Source: Rachycentron canadum
Taxonomy: Eukaryota; Chordata; Actinopteri; Carangiformes; Rachycentridae
Assembly (NCBI GenBank): GCA_038496675.1
Contig: CM076649.1
Span: 18,840,337 to 18,904,336 of the forward strand
Direction: 5' to 3'
DNA length: 64,000 bases
Positions 27,990 to 40,310 of this stretch are shown piece after piece; the first letter of the stretch is position 1; every line of letters begins with the position of its first letter. The notes under the pieces were generated by a model. That model searched no databases and was not told the origin of the DNA. It saw nothing but the letters and a program-made list of their open reading frames with translations. The translations under genes were made by a program, and so were the position numbers.

Positions 27990-28800
27990 TTACACAGTAA
28001 AGTATGTGAAACTCATTTATTTTGAAGTGATGTTGTTTAGCTTCATGCATTCTACTTTTTGATATTTATGTGACATACAAATATACAAGTAAAAGAAAAT
28101 GGAGAACAGAGAATTAACAGTATATTGGGGTTTTGATGGCACAAGTAGCAACTAGCACCAGTCTACAAATTAACCATGTCTATTTTACATTTCTCTCTCT
28201 CTCTCTCTCTAGCACTTCTCCATCTCTTCCACAAAGACAAACATCATCAGAGTTGTTGTAAAAACACTAGTCAGTGTAAACCCAACATGACGTCACTCAT
28301 TGGTTTGTGAGCTGCTTTTGAAGATTTGGCCATCACCGTCTTGTGTAAACCAAAAGAAACCATATTTAGAGGAGAAGGTGGAGCAGAGGAGGAGTGAGGG
28401 GTGGATGCGACCTGCTCTGTCCTCTATCCTGATTGTCAGGCAGGTCGCTGTGTGTGGTACAGTCTGTCAATCACACAGCAGCCACGCCCTAATCCATCCC
28501 CTGCTTTATGCTCTATTTTCCTCTAAATGGACCATCATTTAAAAAATGAACTTCATGTCATATTGAAGACTTGAAACTAGAGACTGAGACCATAAACCCA
28601 TTAGGAAAACATTTACTGAGCTAATAAATCAAGGGAGAAGTAGAGACATTTTCACATAGACTTCAATACAATCTGACTTCTTTAACAACCAGTGGAGTTG
28701 CCCCCTGATGGTCATTAGATAGAATGAAGGTTTAAGGCTCTTCCGCATTGGCTTCACTTTACAGACCCAGAGTCTACAACCTTTTTTATGGACAGTCTGT
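27990..28800 (+). repeat. Dispersed repeat family A, copy 4 (longest)
   Basis: The core starts near 28,277 (AACCCAACATGACGTCACTC) and ends near 28,795, with all blocks of the 16-kb copy present. Here alone there is an additional stretch with GTCAATCACACAGCAGCC and GCCACGCCC. The segment at 27,996-28,037 (AGTATGTGAAACTCATTTAT and GAAGTGATGTTGTTTAG) repeats the flank of the 16-kb copy but is separated from the core by about 220 bp, including a (CT)n run at 28,193-28,211. Confidence 0.78.
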
Positions 28801-28959
28801 GATTGGAGCACTGGAGGATATTAGTAGGTTAAATGCCCTTCACTCACCTCAAATATGATGTTTATAAATAGTTTTCACAATCACTGCATCTAAAAAGGTA
28901 ATTTACATTCAGCTTCTGTCATTTTCAGTGAGCTTGACATTTGCCCTTCTCAAGCAACC

Positions 28960-29275
28960 TAATGAGGTAAATGAGTTTTACTTGTTGCAGTTGAATCATG
29001 TGCTGTGGCCTTCACAGCCTCCAGATCTCAACACAATTCAACACCTATGGGAGTTTATTGGGCCGATGTGTTGCTCCACACCACATTCATTAAAACTAAA
29101 TAAGGAAATATTTTATATAAGATCTAATATCTAAGAATGGCTCATCCCTCCGGTCAATGCCAAAGAGCATTGAAGCTGCTCAGGTGGAACATTGTTGCAC
29201 AACACTTTATATATATTACTGAGACACCTTGTGTTGGTTGTTCATTTACTTTGTCACTCATCTGTATAAGCAACA
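28960..29275 (+). mobile_element. Tc1-like transposon remnant, 3' part
   Basis: The frame WPSQPPDLNTIQHLWEF (about 29,010-29,060) matches the motif around the last catalytic region of Tc1-family transposases (SPDLNPIEHLW in intact members). Downstream, CATCCCTCCGGTCAATGCCA and GCATTGAAGCTG match the usual end of the coding part. The remnant carries frameshifts and stops and lacks the 5' two thirds. Not functional. Confidence 0.75.
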
Positions 29276-29656
29276 TGGGTCAAATTTAGCCAAATGTTTA
29301 CTCTGTTGTCTCATGGATTAGTCTCATGTTGCATTGTGACAGTATTCACCTTGTTAATATTAACTTAGCATAAAGAAAATAGAACCGTGCTGGTGCTCAT
29401 ATAGTGGCAGCTTCTGCCTTTGCCAATGTCAATTATGTTAATGTATTAACTTACTAGTGTCATTATTTATACAATAACATTGAATTATATTTCCCCTACT
29501 ATAGTTTCACTTATATAACGTGCATTTCTGATGCTCACAACATCATGTGCACATACACACGGAGCAGTTGCCCTGCTGTGGTTGAACAGAACTGAGGAGA
29601 TCGACAGACAGACAGAACATGTCACTTAGTTCAGTTTCTTAGCTGCTGTTTTTTAA

Positions 29657-29771
29657 GGTTGAGCTGAACTGTTGAGCTGAGAGCCAGTAACACCTGCTGA
29701 TTTTGAGTGATTGNGGTTGAGCTGAACTGTTGAGCTGAGAGCCAGTAACACCTGCTGATTTTGAGTGATTG
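29657..29771. other. Assembly join: single N between exact 57-bp copies
   Basis: Positions 29,657-29,713 and 29,715-29,771 are identical over 57 bases and are separated by one N at 29,714. A natural tandem duplication would not carry the N. The simplest reading is two overlapping contigs joined without merging their overlap. Confidence 0.85.
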
Positions 29772-29775
29772 TGAA

Positions 29776-31715
29776 TCCTATTATTATTAAATGAGAATTA
29801 ATCAATGCTTTGCTTGTGGTGGCACTTTTGTTTTGACATAAAATGAAGTTGTTATCTTATTCAGGGTATCTGAGAAAGAGCAAGATACAGAGAGTGGCGA
29901 GCAAAACTCATGTCAAACCCCCCCGATATCCATTACTGCCTTTTCTACTGGAATGGGACAAAACATAATTGGCAGGATCATAAAACCAGGTTCAAGAGAG
30001 AAATAGATAATGCCTTTACATTAAAGAGGCTGTGTCTTGATGTAGCAATACAAGACAAGTAGACCTGGAACAGGACCTGCGAGTCGTGCTGGGGATCACT
30101 GAGGTCACTGGACTCTGGATTGGATGATAAAAGCTTAAAAAGATTATTTGTCCTGTGTGAGCAGATGCAACACAGCTGGAGGAAAGTGAGGCGCACTGTC
30201 ATGCCCACACAGGCCTGAGAGCTCTCATCAGATAAAGTGAAAGCACCACTGAGGACTTTCAAGATTACAGCAGGTTCACATTATAGGAGCAATAGCAACA
30301 GTTGCTAGGCAGTTACCCAGCATCCAGTCAACTCATTATTTTATACAGTAATGACAATTAATGACACTAATTAATAGTACAAAAAAAAAAGAATTATTGA
30401 AGCTATCTCAGTCTGACAGAAACACCCCCCACAGTCCCTCTGCTGAGAAAAAACAAACTGACTTGTTCCCCAGAAAGTTATTGTTGGTTTTAATTTGTCA
30501 GAGATCAGCAATTACTGAAAGGTCTTTTTCATAAACAACACAGCATACAGTCTGATCTTTTTCAACTCTGGAGTAAGACCTTAAAGCACCTCTGCGTGTT
30601 GTAAATTACTTCCTCCCAGGTTAACCCACCATCATATCACACACAATAGGCACAAAACAATTGATTTGAAATCTTCTCATGGAACATGAAAATCTCTTCA
30701 TGCTTCGATACAAGTTTACTTGCTTTAGTTTGGCTGCAGGTAGGAACTGCGGGCAGCACGAAGAGAAGTAATTATGTGTGTGGAAGTAGCTCAATTAGCT
30801 TAAATAGTGGAAGCAGAGAGAAAAATAAACACAGAAGCAATGGCAGTAGTTGCTGACGAAATAGTGTCCAGTGGCCTACGAGTCAGCATGTTCACATATA
30901 CAGGGACTGACTTCTGTGCAAATAGCTGATGTTACACTCTGAGTCAGGGTTCCATCCAACTGTATCACAAATTTATACAATTTCCTCCCACTATACTGAA
31001 ATGTAAATTATAGGTTAGTTCGTCCATTGACATATGCAGTAAGTGGCGTTGATTCTCCACTCAGGTGCCATTATATCAGTGCAGAAGAAGAAGGAGAAAA
31101 CCTGCCATAATGAGAAGACCGCCAGATAAGTCTAGTGTAAAAAGTTTGTTTTAGTGCTGTGTCATTTGTTACTAGACACTGCACCAGACATGCCATCAAA
31201 CCCCCCCCCAAAAAAAAACATTACACAAAACTTTATTTTTGCAACAAGGCTCATGTTCTCTAGTTGCTGACAGATCAGCTTAATTTGTCATTTACCCCCC
31301 AAAAGAAAATTGAATATCTTAAATGAACGGTGCTCAATTAGCACGTTCGTTCATGAACGAAACTGCACAACAACCTACGTAGTCTCATTTAGCTCCTTGT
31401 TAGCCACCACATGTATAAAGATGTGAAAGCTTTAAGAAACCAGGAGCGGGATATTCACTGACCTATTTTATGTGGCAGAATAAAACATAAAAATGTCTTG
31501 AGCTAGTGTTAACCACAGAGCTTACTTCAGTCAACTTCAAGTCAAAATCCCACAGGTTTATTCACCAAATCTGTTTACATAGTTGGTATTTAACTTTAAT
31601 TTCAGTTTTTCAGTTTCCAAATGTAAAAAACTGCTTTTGCAAGATTCACCGCCAGGTATTTTTTAAAGTCCAAATTGCAAATGTGTATAAAAACAGCTGG
31701 ATGCAAATGTAACTT
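29776..31715. other. Non-coding stretch without recognised genes
   Basis: No supported coding exon. It contains short homopolymer runs (C and A runs at about 31,200) and no recognised repeat family. Confidence 0.5.
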
Positions 31716-32577
31716 AAAGACCAACACAAAGTGGCACACACTTGTGAAGTACAAAGAAAACAATACATGATTTAAAAAAATGTTTCACAAATAAAAAATT
31801 GAAAAGTGCATTGTGCAAAAGTATTCAGCCCCCTGAGTCAATACTTTGTGGAACCACCTTTTGCTGCAATTGCAAGTCTTTTGGGTTATGTCTCTACCAG
31901 CTTTGCACATCTAGAGACTGAAATTTTTGTTCATTCTTCTTTGCAAAACAGCTCAAGCTTTGGCCTTGTTCGGCCAGTAAGTTTAGGTGGACAGCCGTGT
32001 CTTGGTAGGTTTGCAGTTGTGCCATACATACTCTTTTCATTTCTGGATGATGGCTTGAACAGTGCTCCATGAGATGTTCAAAGCTTGGGAAGTCTTTTTA
32101 TAGCCTAACCCTGCTTTAAACTTCTCCACAACTTTATCCCTGACCTTTCTGGTGTGTTCCTTGGACTTCATGATGCTGTTTGCTCCCCAATATTCTCTTG
32201 ACAAACATCTGAGGGCGTCACAGAACAGCTGTATTTGTACTAAGATTAGATTACACACAGGTTGACTCTATTTAGTCATTAGGTCAACATTCGATCATTC
32301 AGCAATCACCAGGCAACTTCTTAAGGCAATTGGTTGCAGCAAAAGGTGGTATCCACAAAGTATTGACTCAGGGGGCTGAATACTTTTGCACAACGCACTT
32401 TTGTTTTTTATTTGCAAAATATAAAAGTGTATAATTTTCTTTGTACTTCACAGTTGTGTGCCACTTTGTGTTGGTCTTTCATATAAAATTCCAATAAAAT
32501 ATATTTATGTTTGTGGTCGTAACGTGTCAGAATGTGGAAAGGTTCAAGGGGTGTGAATACTTTTGTAGGCCACTGTA
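31716..32577 (-). mobile_element. Internally deleted Tc1/mariner element with long inverted repeats
   Basis: Long terminal inverted repeats face each other: GACCAACACAAAGTGGCACA at about 31,718 has its complement at 32,457-32,479, and the CAAAAGTATTCAGCCCCCTG blocks near 31,817 and 32,376 also pair. The right end reaches the usual tip (TTTTGTAGGCCACTGTA), while the left lacks about 75 bp of outer sequence. Inside, on the minus strand from 32,171, is the transposase start (MKSKEHTRKVRDKVVEKF, then a helix-turn-helix region), ended by an in-frame stop at about 32,036. The catalytic DDE part is missing; the junction is near 31,955-31,975. Non-autonomous and inactive. Confidence 0.88.
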
Positions 32578-34195
32578 CAGTAAGACAGTTGCTTACTTTG
32601 CCCTGTTGGTAACCAAACCTTGATTACAGTAGGATTACTTGAGATTGAAAACGCTTCAGAAAACTATTCCTATACAAATACATTTTATTAATTTATTTTC
32701 AAAGGTCTCAATGTCATCTCAATAATTTGACAGTTGCATAAAGATCAACAGCCATATATTGCTTTTTAAAGAGCCCTTATATGGGGGTACTCTTGACCCT
32801 TTAAAGAGTAACTTCACTTATTTATTTTTTTTTTACGCTGAAAACACAATCATATTTTTGATGACCCTTGACTGACAATGTAATCCGATTATATTGCAGC
32901 CACTCTGGGACATTAACCAATAACAGTTCACTTACTTTTGAAACGGGATGTGGCTTTGAGGCACAGGCAAGAAAACGGCATTGACTGGAATTTTTGTAGT
33001 TTCACCTAGGCCTAATTTGTTCACCACAGTTTTATAATGAACCGACAATTTATTTGCTCTTATCATAACATTTACAGATGTCTAACACTGTGATATGTGC
33101 CATTGCATCTTGTGCAGTGCATTGGTTTGCTCAGTTTTCTGTGTGTGTGCTGAGACTAACTGTTAACTTATTTTTGATTGAAGCACAGACAAGAAAACTG
33201 CAATTACTGGAATTTTTGTGTCTTCCTTGAGCATAATGAGTTGCTCCACCAAAATTAGCAAAATCTGATATTTTATATGCTACCATTGCTCATTGCTTCT
33301 CTCCTCCTCTCTGTGCTTACATATAGTATAGAGTATTTTAATACAGCCAAATTCCGTATAAAGCTGTTCTCATGTCAATGTTTTCCTGTGTCTGTTGTAC
33401 AACACAATTCATATGAAACTGTGATTGAAACATCGCCCATTAAGACTAGATGTTCACCATCCATCACTTCCAAACCTCTTCCAAGCTGCTGCTGTGATGG
33501 GATAGCAATGCTGAATCTGTGAGGTACATTTATATGTTGTTTCAAATATATAAAAGACTTTCACTCAACAAAAAATTGCATCACAAAAAATTGCATCACA
33601 AAACATCCTTATAGCCATATATTGCAGCCTTTCGTGGATATTAACCAATAACAACTGTTAAGTTTTGAAACGGGATGTGGCTTTGATTGAAGCAAAGATG
33701 AGAAAAACTGTAATGACTGGATTTTTTATGGTGTGTTCTTTAACATATTGAGTTAGACCACCAAACCTTACTCAAAGTATAGAGCCTTTTCACCGTGTCC
33801 ATTTTCAGTTTAAGGAAAACTATGTTTAAAAAAAAATGAACCTTTCAATAATCCATCCATCCATTATCTATACCGCTTATCCGTCAGAGTCGTGGGGGCT
33901 GGAGTCAATCCCAGCTGACATAGGGTGAGGGCAGGGTCCAGCCTGGACAGATCGCCAGTCTATCATATGGTCAACATATAGAGACAAACAATTTTGATTA
34001 AATTTACACCTACGGGCAATTTAGAGTCACCAACTGACCTACATGCATGTCTTTGGACTGTGGGAGGAAGCTGGAGAACCTGCACAGGGAGACCATGCAA
34101 ACTCCAAACAGATAGGAATCTAACCCAGAACCTTCTTGTTGTGAGGTAACAGTGCTAACCACCACACCAATGTGCCACCCCCCCACCCTTCAATA
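32578..34195. repeat. Local degenerate triplication plus fish dispersed repeat
   Basis: Three diverged copies of one segment of about 120-150 bp lie at roughly 32,893-33,030, 33,145-33,260 and 33,621-33,775. They share TTGAAACGGGATGTGGCTTT (first and third) and the ...AAGAAAAC.GCA/T.TGACTGGA.TTTTT pattern (all three). A short tandem AAAAATTGCATCACA duplication sits at 33,570-33,602. No gene is seen here. Confidence 0.65.
33845..34185. mobile_element. Dispersed teleost repeat with (ATCC)n end
   Basis: It begins with CCATCCATCCATTATCTATA and continues with GGCTGGAGTCAATCCCAGCT, ACACCTACGGGCAATTTAGA, CTTTGGACTGTGGGAGGAAG and GTGCTAACCACCACACCAATG. I recognise this motif order as one of the commonest repeats in fish genomes. 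It has no coding capacity here. I leave its formal class open. Confidence 0.8.
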
Positions 34196-34870
34196 ATATT
34201 ATTTCAATAATCATTTATGAATGAAACATTTCTATGTCAATGAACATGAACAGACCATGTTCTGTCTCTGTTGAGAGGAAGGATTTTATTTTCCATTCCT
34301 ACTGTGTGAGTTATGATGGCAAACTTTGAAAGATGGAAATTGCTAAGTACTTGACAACAATATAGTTCTGTCAGAGTGTATCAACAGCAGAAACTAAATA
34401 GTTTGATAAACACGCCACTCACTGCTTCGTCTGTGTAAACATGTCTGATATTTGCTCTGTTAAGTTTGAATGAGGTGTTATTGTGCAGGTACAACACAGG
34501 AGCTGCCTGAATTGACACATGTAATTTAGAAACTGGCTTCAACAATAATTTCCCAATTTTTGTGTTTGGTTCCTTGTGCAAGATCTTACTGGAAATTCAT
34601 ACAAGGAACTAAAAAACAGATTAGCAACGACACAGCATGAAACGCACAAATGCAAAACAAACACGGATCCAACAACTAGGTCAAACATTTGAAACTGTAG
34701 TGTATGTAGCAAGACAGCATTGTCTTATTATGATTTTTGAAGAGCTTATAAGAGTCCAGGGCAGGGATGTATTCAGTACAAAGTTTGTTTATCAGGGCTA
34801 ATCCCCTGCCAAGTTCAGTTCCTGATTGAGTAAGTGAATTAGAGCCATGTGCTTCTGTTCCTCTTTTACT
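34196..34870. other. Upstream region of the BPI/LBP gene
   Basis: No exon or repeat is recognised. A TATAAGAG motif at about 34,747 is a possible core-promoter element, but its distance to the proposed first exon is only a guess. Confidence 0.3.
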
Positions 34871-34935
34871 CTGCTTTATTAGCAGAGACTCTGACCCATC
34901 AGGAGACTCTCTGGTCCTGACCAGCTGCTGCTCAG
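34871..34935 (+). other. bpi: Possible non-coding first exon of the BPI/LBP gene
   Basis: The coding start at 36,494 is preceded by a good 3' splice site (TTTTTATCTCACAACAG ending at 36,489), so a 5' untranslated exon must lie upstream. The best donor I see is CAG/GTAAGATC with the exon ending at 34,935. The left border is unknown. Inference only. Confidence 0.35.
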
Positions 34936-36493
34936 GTAAGATCGGGTGTTTATTCACTGTATGCAGCCACATAAATGGATGTTTTGCAGATTTTGTGATT
35001 TGTTCTGATGATACAAAGTTAGGTCAAAGTCGAAAAAATGTCTCTAACATAATTGGACAGAATGGTTAAACTGCCCTGTTGTTTCTGATTCATTTGGTTT
35101 GAGGGATGTGACTCTCTGCTTCACTTCAGTTCAGTACAGTTAAGTGTATTTGTTGCAGAGTATGAACAGATATTGTATGTATGCAAGAGCTGGCCTGAGG
35201 AATGTAGATAATGCAAAGGAATATCACAAAAATATTAGTTACATTTAGTCTTTTAGTCAGTTTGCGTTCTGACTTGACAAGCAAGTTTCATAAAATATTA
35301 TAAAGATACACTCTACAACAAGTAACTGGTTTTAATATTTAATATTCTGTCATTGGGATGTTTGGATTAAATACAAGCTGCTTTGGCTAAATTAAGTTTT
35401 GATATCTTGATTTGTGTTGTCTGAGATGATGAGTGTTTTTGGTTTCCTCTTGGACTCCATTCATAAAAACTTCTCTGACACACATAGAAAAAGAGAGCTT
35501 TCCACTGTTAGACTGAACAGAACATCTCAGACATGTGACTGTATTATTCAAATGTGTTGCATGCTCTGCAACGAACATTAACAAAAAATAAATAATTTTT
35601 GTTCTGTAGGTGCTAATATTTACAGATCACAATTATGTCTTAATATGTAACTAAGTTTTTGATTGAACTGAATTATCCTGAGAACATTTTCTGTCAAGTC
35701 TTTAACATTTGTGCATAGATCCATACATCACAATTAAAATGGACAAATAAAAATGGTGGATTTAGCCTTTAGCCTCAGCCTAATTTAATACAACCAGGGG
35801 TCATGTGGTTTCTTCTCCAGCGCTGACAGTCAGCTCTTTCACAGACCTCAGCCAGAGCAGGAATCTATGTCCCAAAGTATTGCTGGAGACTCTGGATAGT
35901 TTTGAGCTTTTGCACATTTACTTTAACAGGATTTTAAATACAGGACTTTAAATTGTATTAAAGTATTTATACATTGTTATATTTGTATATTTACTTAAGT
36001 AAAAAATAAAAATAATTATATAATTTAGTTCATTGTAATTCCATCTGTAAGTAACACAATGGCAGAATGTCTGACTATATTGGTCATGGTTTCAAATATT
36101 TCTGTAATAAAACAACTAAAAGCAAAAATCTAAGGGCGAGGTCTCATTTGTGTCAGTTTAGGGGTCCTTTAAGTGAAATAACAGATCCGCTGGAGTAGAT
36201 TATTTTTATCATGGAGAGAACAGAAAGAGTTGTACTGTAAGAAGACGTCTCTGACATAAGCAATGTATGCAATGGGATTTTTTAGTGGAGAATAAGGAAC
36301 CAGTAATTTCATTAAAAAGAAAAAATCAAAACCCCTGTGAGTTAGGACATTTTAATGTATTGCTTATCAAGCTCTCCTCCCCGAGCAGCGAATATGTCGA
36401 CAACACAGATGCAGAAACTTTGTCTTTCTATGGGTCAGGTTCATAAGAAAAGATGACAATCTTGTTCTTCTTTTTTATCTCACAACAGTCAAG

Positions 36494-39400
36494 ATGTCTC
36501 TGTGTTGTTGGGTCATTGTGGTGGCTTTGATCGCTACGTCCTCAGGCATCAATCCTGGAGTAAAGATCAAGCTCACAGACAAAGGCCTTGAATATGGTAA
36601 AGTTTGCAGCAATATTTTTCTCTTTTTGTAGGCCGCTCTTTGAAACACCTTGAATCTCTCATCAGCCAATTCTCTTGTGTTTTGTTAGGCAGACAACTGG
36701 GCATGGCTTCAATCCAGGAGAAACTCAAAACCATCAAGATCCCTGATATGTCAGGAAAAAGGAGAGTGCGCCCCATTGGCAAAGTCAAGTACAACCTGTC
36801 AAAGTAAGGCAACTCTGTGTTTAACACTGCTGGAAATTCTGTTGGAAAAAATTGTTTTTAACCAAGTGTTTTCATAATTCCAGTTTGAGAATACTGAATG
36901 TGGGATTACCAAAGTCCGCAGTGACTCTTGTCCCGGGAGCTGGCGTCAGACTGTCTATTAGTAATGCCTTTCTCAGTATGCGGGGAAACTGGAAGGTCAA
37001 GATTCTCAGAATAATGTGAGTGAGATAATGAGTGCGTAAAGATCTTCTTCTTATGTGGTACGTTTAAATCCATTTTGCGACATTTCTGCTGCAGCAGTGC
37101 CTCCTCTCTCCCCACAGAAAAAAACGTGGCTCATTTGCATTGAATGTGAATGGAGTCACCATCAGTACAACCATTGCCATCAAGAATGACGGGACTGGCC
37201 GACCAGCAATCAGTAGTACCAACTGTGCAGCTACAGTTAGCAGCGTAAAAGTCAGATTCCATGGTGGAGCCAGGTAAAATAAATCCTGCTGGGTGGTAAC
37301 ATTTGAGCCCAGGTGGATGTCAGCTTCCAGGTTTACTTGATATGCTCGATGTATGGCCTACTGTCCTAATTCCTGTGGTTGCTCTGTATTTCAGCTGGCT
37401 GTACAATCTCTTCAAAAAATTCATTAACAGGGCTTTGCAAAAGTCACTGCAGAAACAGGTAAGGTGAAAACATCCTTATAGCCACTGGTCATTATGACCA
37501 CCCTCCCTCCCTGGGGTCCAATTCTCCAAGCTTCTTACCACTAGGGGTCCTCCTGAACGCAGAAAAAAAAAAAAAAAAGGTCGCACCTAGGAGATTTCTC
37601 TTGATGGATGGTCCACAAAGCCACACAGAGTAACTTATAGTGGGGGACCCCCTGAGCTAAAAGAGGGGGAGGGTTTGAGCCTGTTGCTATTAATGACATG
37701 TCATGAACTTAATACGTCTACAGTAATAAAAATGCCAATATTTAATGTAAAAATACAAGTTAAAGTCCTACAGTCCTATAAGGTATTACCTGGAATAGCT
37801 TGTGTTGAAGTTAAAGTACTGGCTCTGGCTCCTGTGCATTACTGAATTATTCATTTCATTGACGTATAAGCTGCAATTTACTGTTGTGTCAGATAAAGAG
37901 AGAGATTCTCTTTTCTTTCTTGTTGCAGATGTGCCCTCTGGTGGCTAAAGCAATAGCTAATTTGAACCCTCAGTTGAAAACTCTCAATGGTAAAACATCC
38001 ATGTAAAAAAAACAACATCCATCAAACATTTTTAGTTGTTTCACTGATGCTGAATGTATGAGTGACTTGCTACTTCACTGCAGTTGTGGCCAAGGTGGAC
38101 AAGAATGCAGAGATTGAATATTCATTGGTGTCATCGCCCTCAGTTTCAAGGTCTTCTATAGAACTGAACTTGAAGGTAAGTTTTACATCTGGTCAGCTGC
38201 TGTATGTTTATACTATTCTATACTTGAGAGTCACTGAAAGCTCAGTGTGATGGCAAACAAACAGACTGTCATTGTTTTTTTCCTTCTCTTTTTCCTCTTC
38301 TGTCCTTTAGGGTGTATTTTACAACATTGGGAAGCATCAGGAGCCACCGTTCTCCCCTGCAGCCTTTTCCCTGCCGCCTCAGAACAGCAACATGTTGTAC
38401 ATCGGCATGTCTGCCTTCACTCTCAACTCTGCAGGCTTTGTCTACAACAGAGCTGGAGTCCTCAAGCTGGACATCACCGATAATATGGTGAGCTGCACCC
38501 GCTTGATGCCTAAAATGAATGTACTTTCACATCACATCACACTGACCTTCACCCTTTTCCTCCTCTGTCCCTACAGATCCCAAGAAGCTCTCCCATCCGA
38601 CTCACCACCAGGACACTTGGAACCTTTATCCCAGAGGTGACAACACATTCCACTGATTTGATGAGAAACGCAACCTTCCCTGGCAATTCTTACATACATA
38701 CATCTTGGTGTATTTTCAGATTGCCAGGCGTTTCCCAGGTCAGTTGGTGAAAATGGTGGTGAAGACGGCGAGAGCTCCCACTATCACCTTTGAACCCAAC
38801 AATGCGACTGTTCAGACCTTCGGCATAGTGACGGCCTACGCCATCCAACCCAACGGCACACTTGCCCCTCTCTTTGTCCTGAACTTGGTGGGTTAAACAG
38901 CTGGCATGATGACAAAACACTGTGTGTTTCAGAAAAACTCACATTTATCTCACTTTACAGGACACCAGTGTCAGCGCCAAAGTGTACATCAGAGGAATGA
39001 CACTGGCTGGAACTGTCACCCTTAACAAGTGAGTTACTTAAAAATCAGGACTTGTTCTTAGAGGAGAAAAATGGGGCCAAAAGGTCCCTGTAGAGATGAA
39101 CATCACAGACTAATTTCACCTCATTTGCACAGACTGGATCTGACCCTGGGGAGCAGTAATGTGGGAAGCTTTCAGGTGAGAGATGCATTTTAACATGAGC
39201 CTCAGAGTGCATCATCAGAACCAACTTACCAAACTAACCCCAACGTCTCACCTCCAGGTCACATTGCTTGACAGCATCCTGGAAATGGTCCTCAAATTAG
39301 TAGTCATACCCCAACTGAATGGTGAGTTTTTGCATTTTCAGTTTGTATTTATATGAATTAGATGCCATGTCAAGTTCTAAGGCTTTTGCGTGCAGATCAA

Positions 39401-40310
39401 CCCTGAGCACAGAGTTCAGGGGAATTTTTTAGACTCTGATTTACATTTCAAATCCACCATCTACTTAATACCTTCAATTCAAGCAGACGAGAGCAGTCGG
39501 TCCCTACTTTTTTGACTGACGTACGTATTGTCAGATAAGCTCAAGTAGCAACACCAGCCCTATTGTTCCTAACATGATCTGAGTTTCCATTAAAATGGCA
39601 TCTAACTTAATCATATCAAAAGTGTTGGAACATTTGTGCCGTTGTTTCAGTATGGCTCAAGAAGGTAACGTCAGTGGGTAAACCACTTCTCCAGATCCAC
39701 TGACTTTTCTTCTCGTGCTACCACGAGGTTCACACTCTGGAATTGTAGGATGGCTGATTTGTGATAACTTTGATCCCCAAACTTTAGTCTAACACCATCA
39801 TCTGATCTAACTTTCAGTTTATTCACTACTTTGGTTATTGACTAAATACCTGCAAAATAAAATATATATCAGAAAGGTTTCATTTATACTATAACTACTA
39901 CTTAAAGAGAAAAGCTGGATGTTTGCTTGTAATCATTTAATGAATGTGCTAAATAATTAGCTTATATTATAAATCCAACCCTAATAATATCAATATAGTG
40001 GTAGCCATATTGGATTTCAGTCAGATGTTAATCTAACTGTTTTCATTTTGCTCCATAGCTAAACTTGCACAGGGATACCCACTTCCTGCAATCGGAAGGA
40101 TGAAGCTTGTGAAAACTAACCTTATGATTCTGAAGGTCAGACATATGATATTTTCTGTTATTTTAATGAGGGATGAACAACGTGGAAGAAAACATTTTAA
40201 AAATCTAATTGACTAACAGAATTCATTGTTATAGTTGTTATTAACTGCTGTTGCTGTGCTTTATTTTTCTCCAGAACTACGTGCTGATCGGGACGGATGT
40301 GCAGTTTTAA
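36494..40310 (+). CDS. bpi: BPI/LBP-family bactericidal permeability-increasing/LPS-binding protein
   Basis: Secreted lipid-transfer-type protein of innate immunity that binds bacterial lipopolysaccharide. The 471-residue product is complete. Coding exons: 36494-36596, 36689-36803, 36884-37015, 37118-37273, 37395-37458, 37929-37989, 38084-38175, 38311-38487, 38577-38636, 38720-38887, 38961-39028, 39133-39175, 39258-39321, 40059-40135, 40275-40310. All introns are GT/AG and the 15-exon layout fits vertebrate BPI/LBP genes. Residues 1-18 form a signal peptide, followed by NPGVKIKLTDKGLEYGRQLG, the hallmark start of the N-terminal barrel. Lys/Arg-rich stretches at about 45-70 and 105-120 suit LPS binding. 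Cys153 and Cys192 match the conserved disulfide of the family. The C-terminal half carries the GYPLP motif. Fish usually have one gene equally close to BPI and LBP, so the symbol is a convention. It lies tail-to-tail with cdk5rap1. Confidence 0.96.

Noticed and set aside
29657..29771. Tandem duplication as a biological event
   Set aside because: The N exactly between identical copies makes an assembly artefact more likely.
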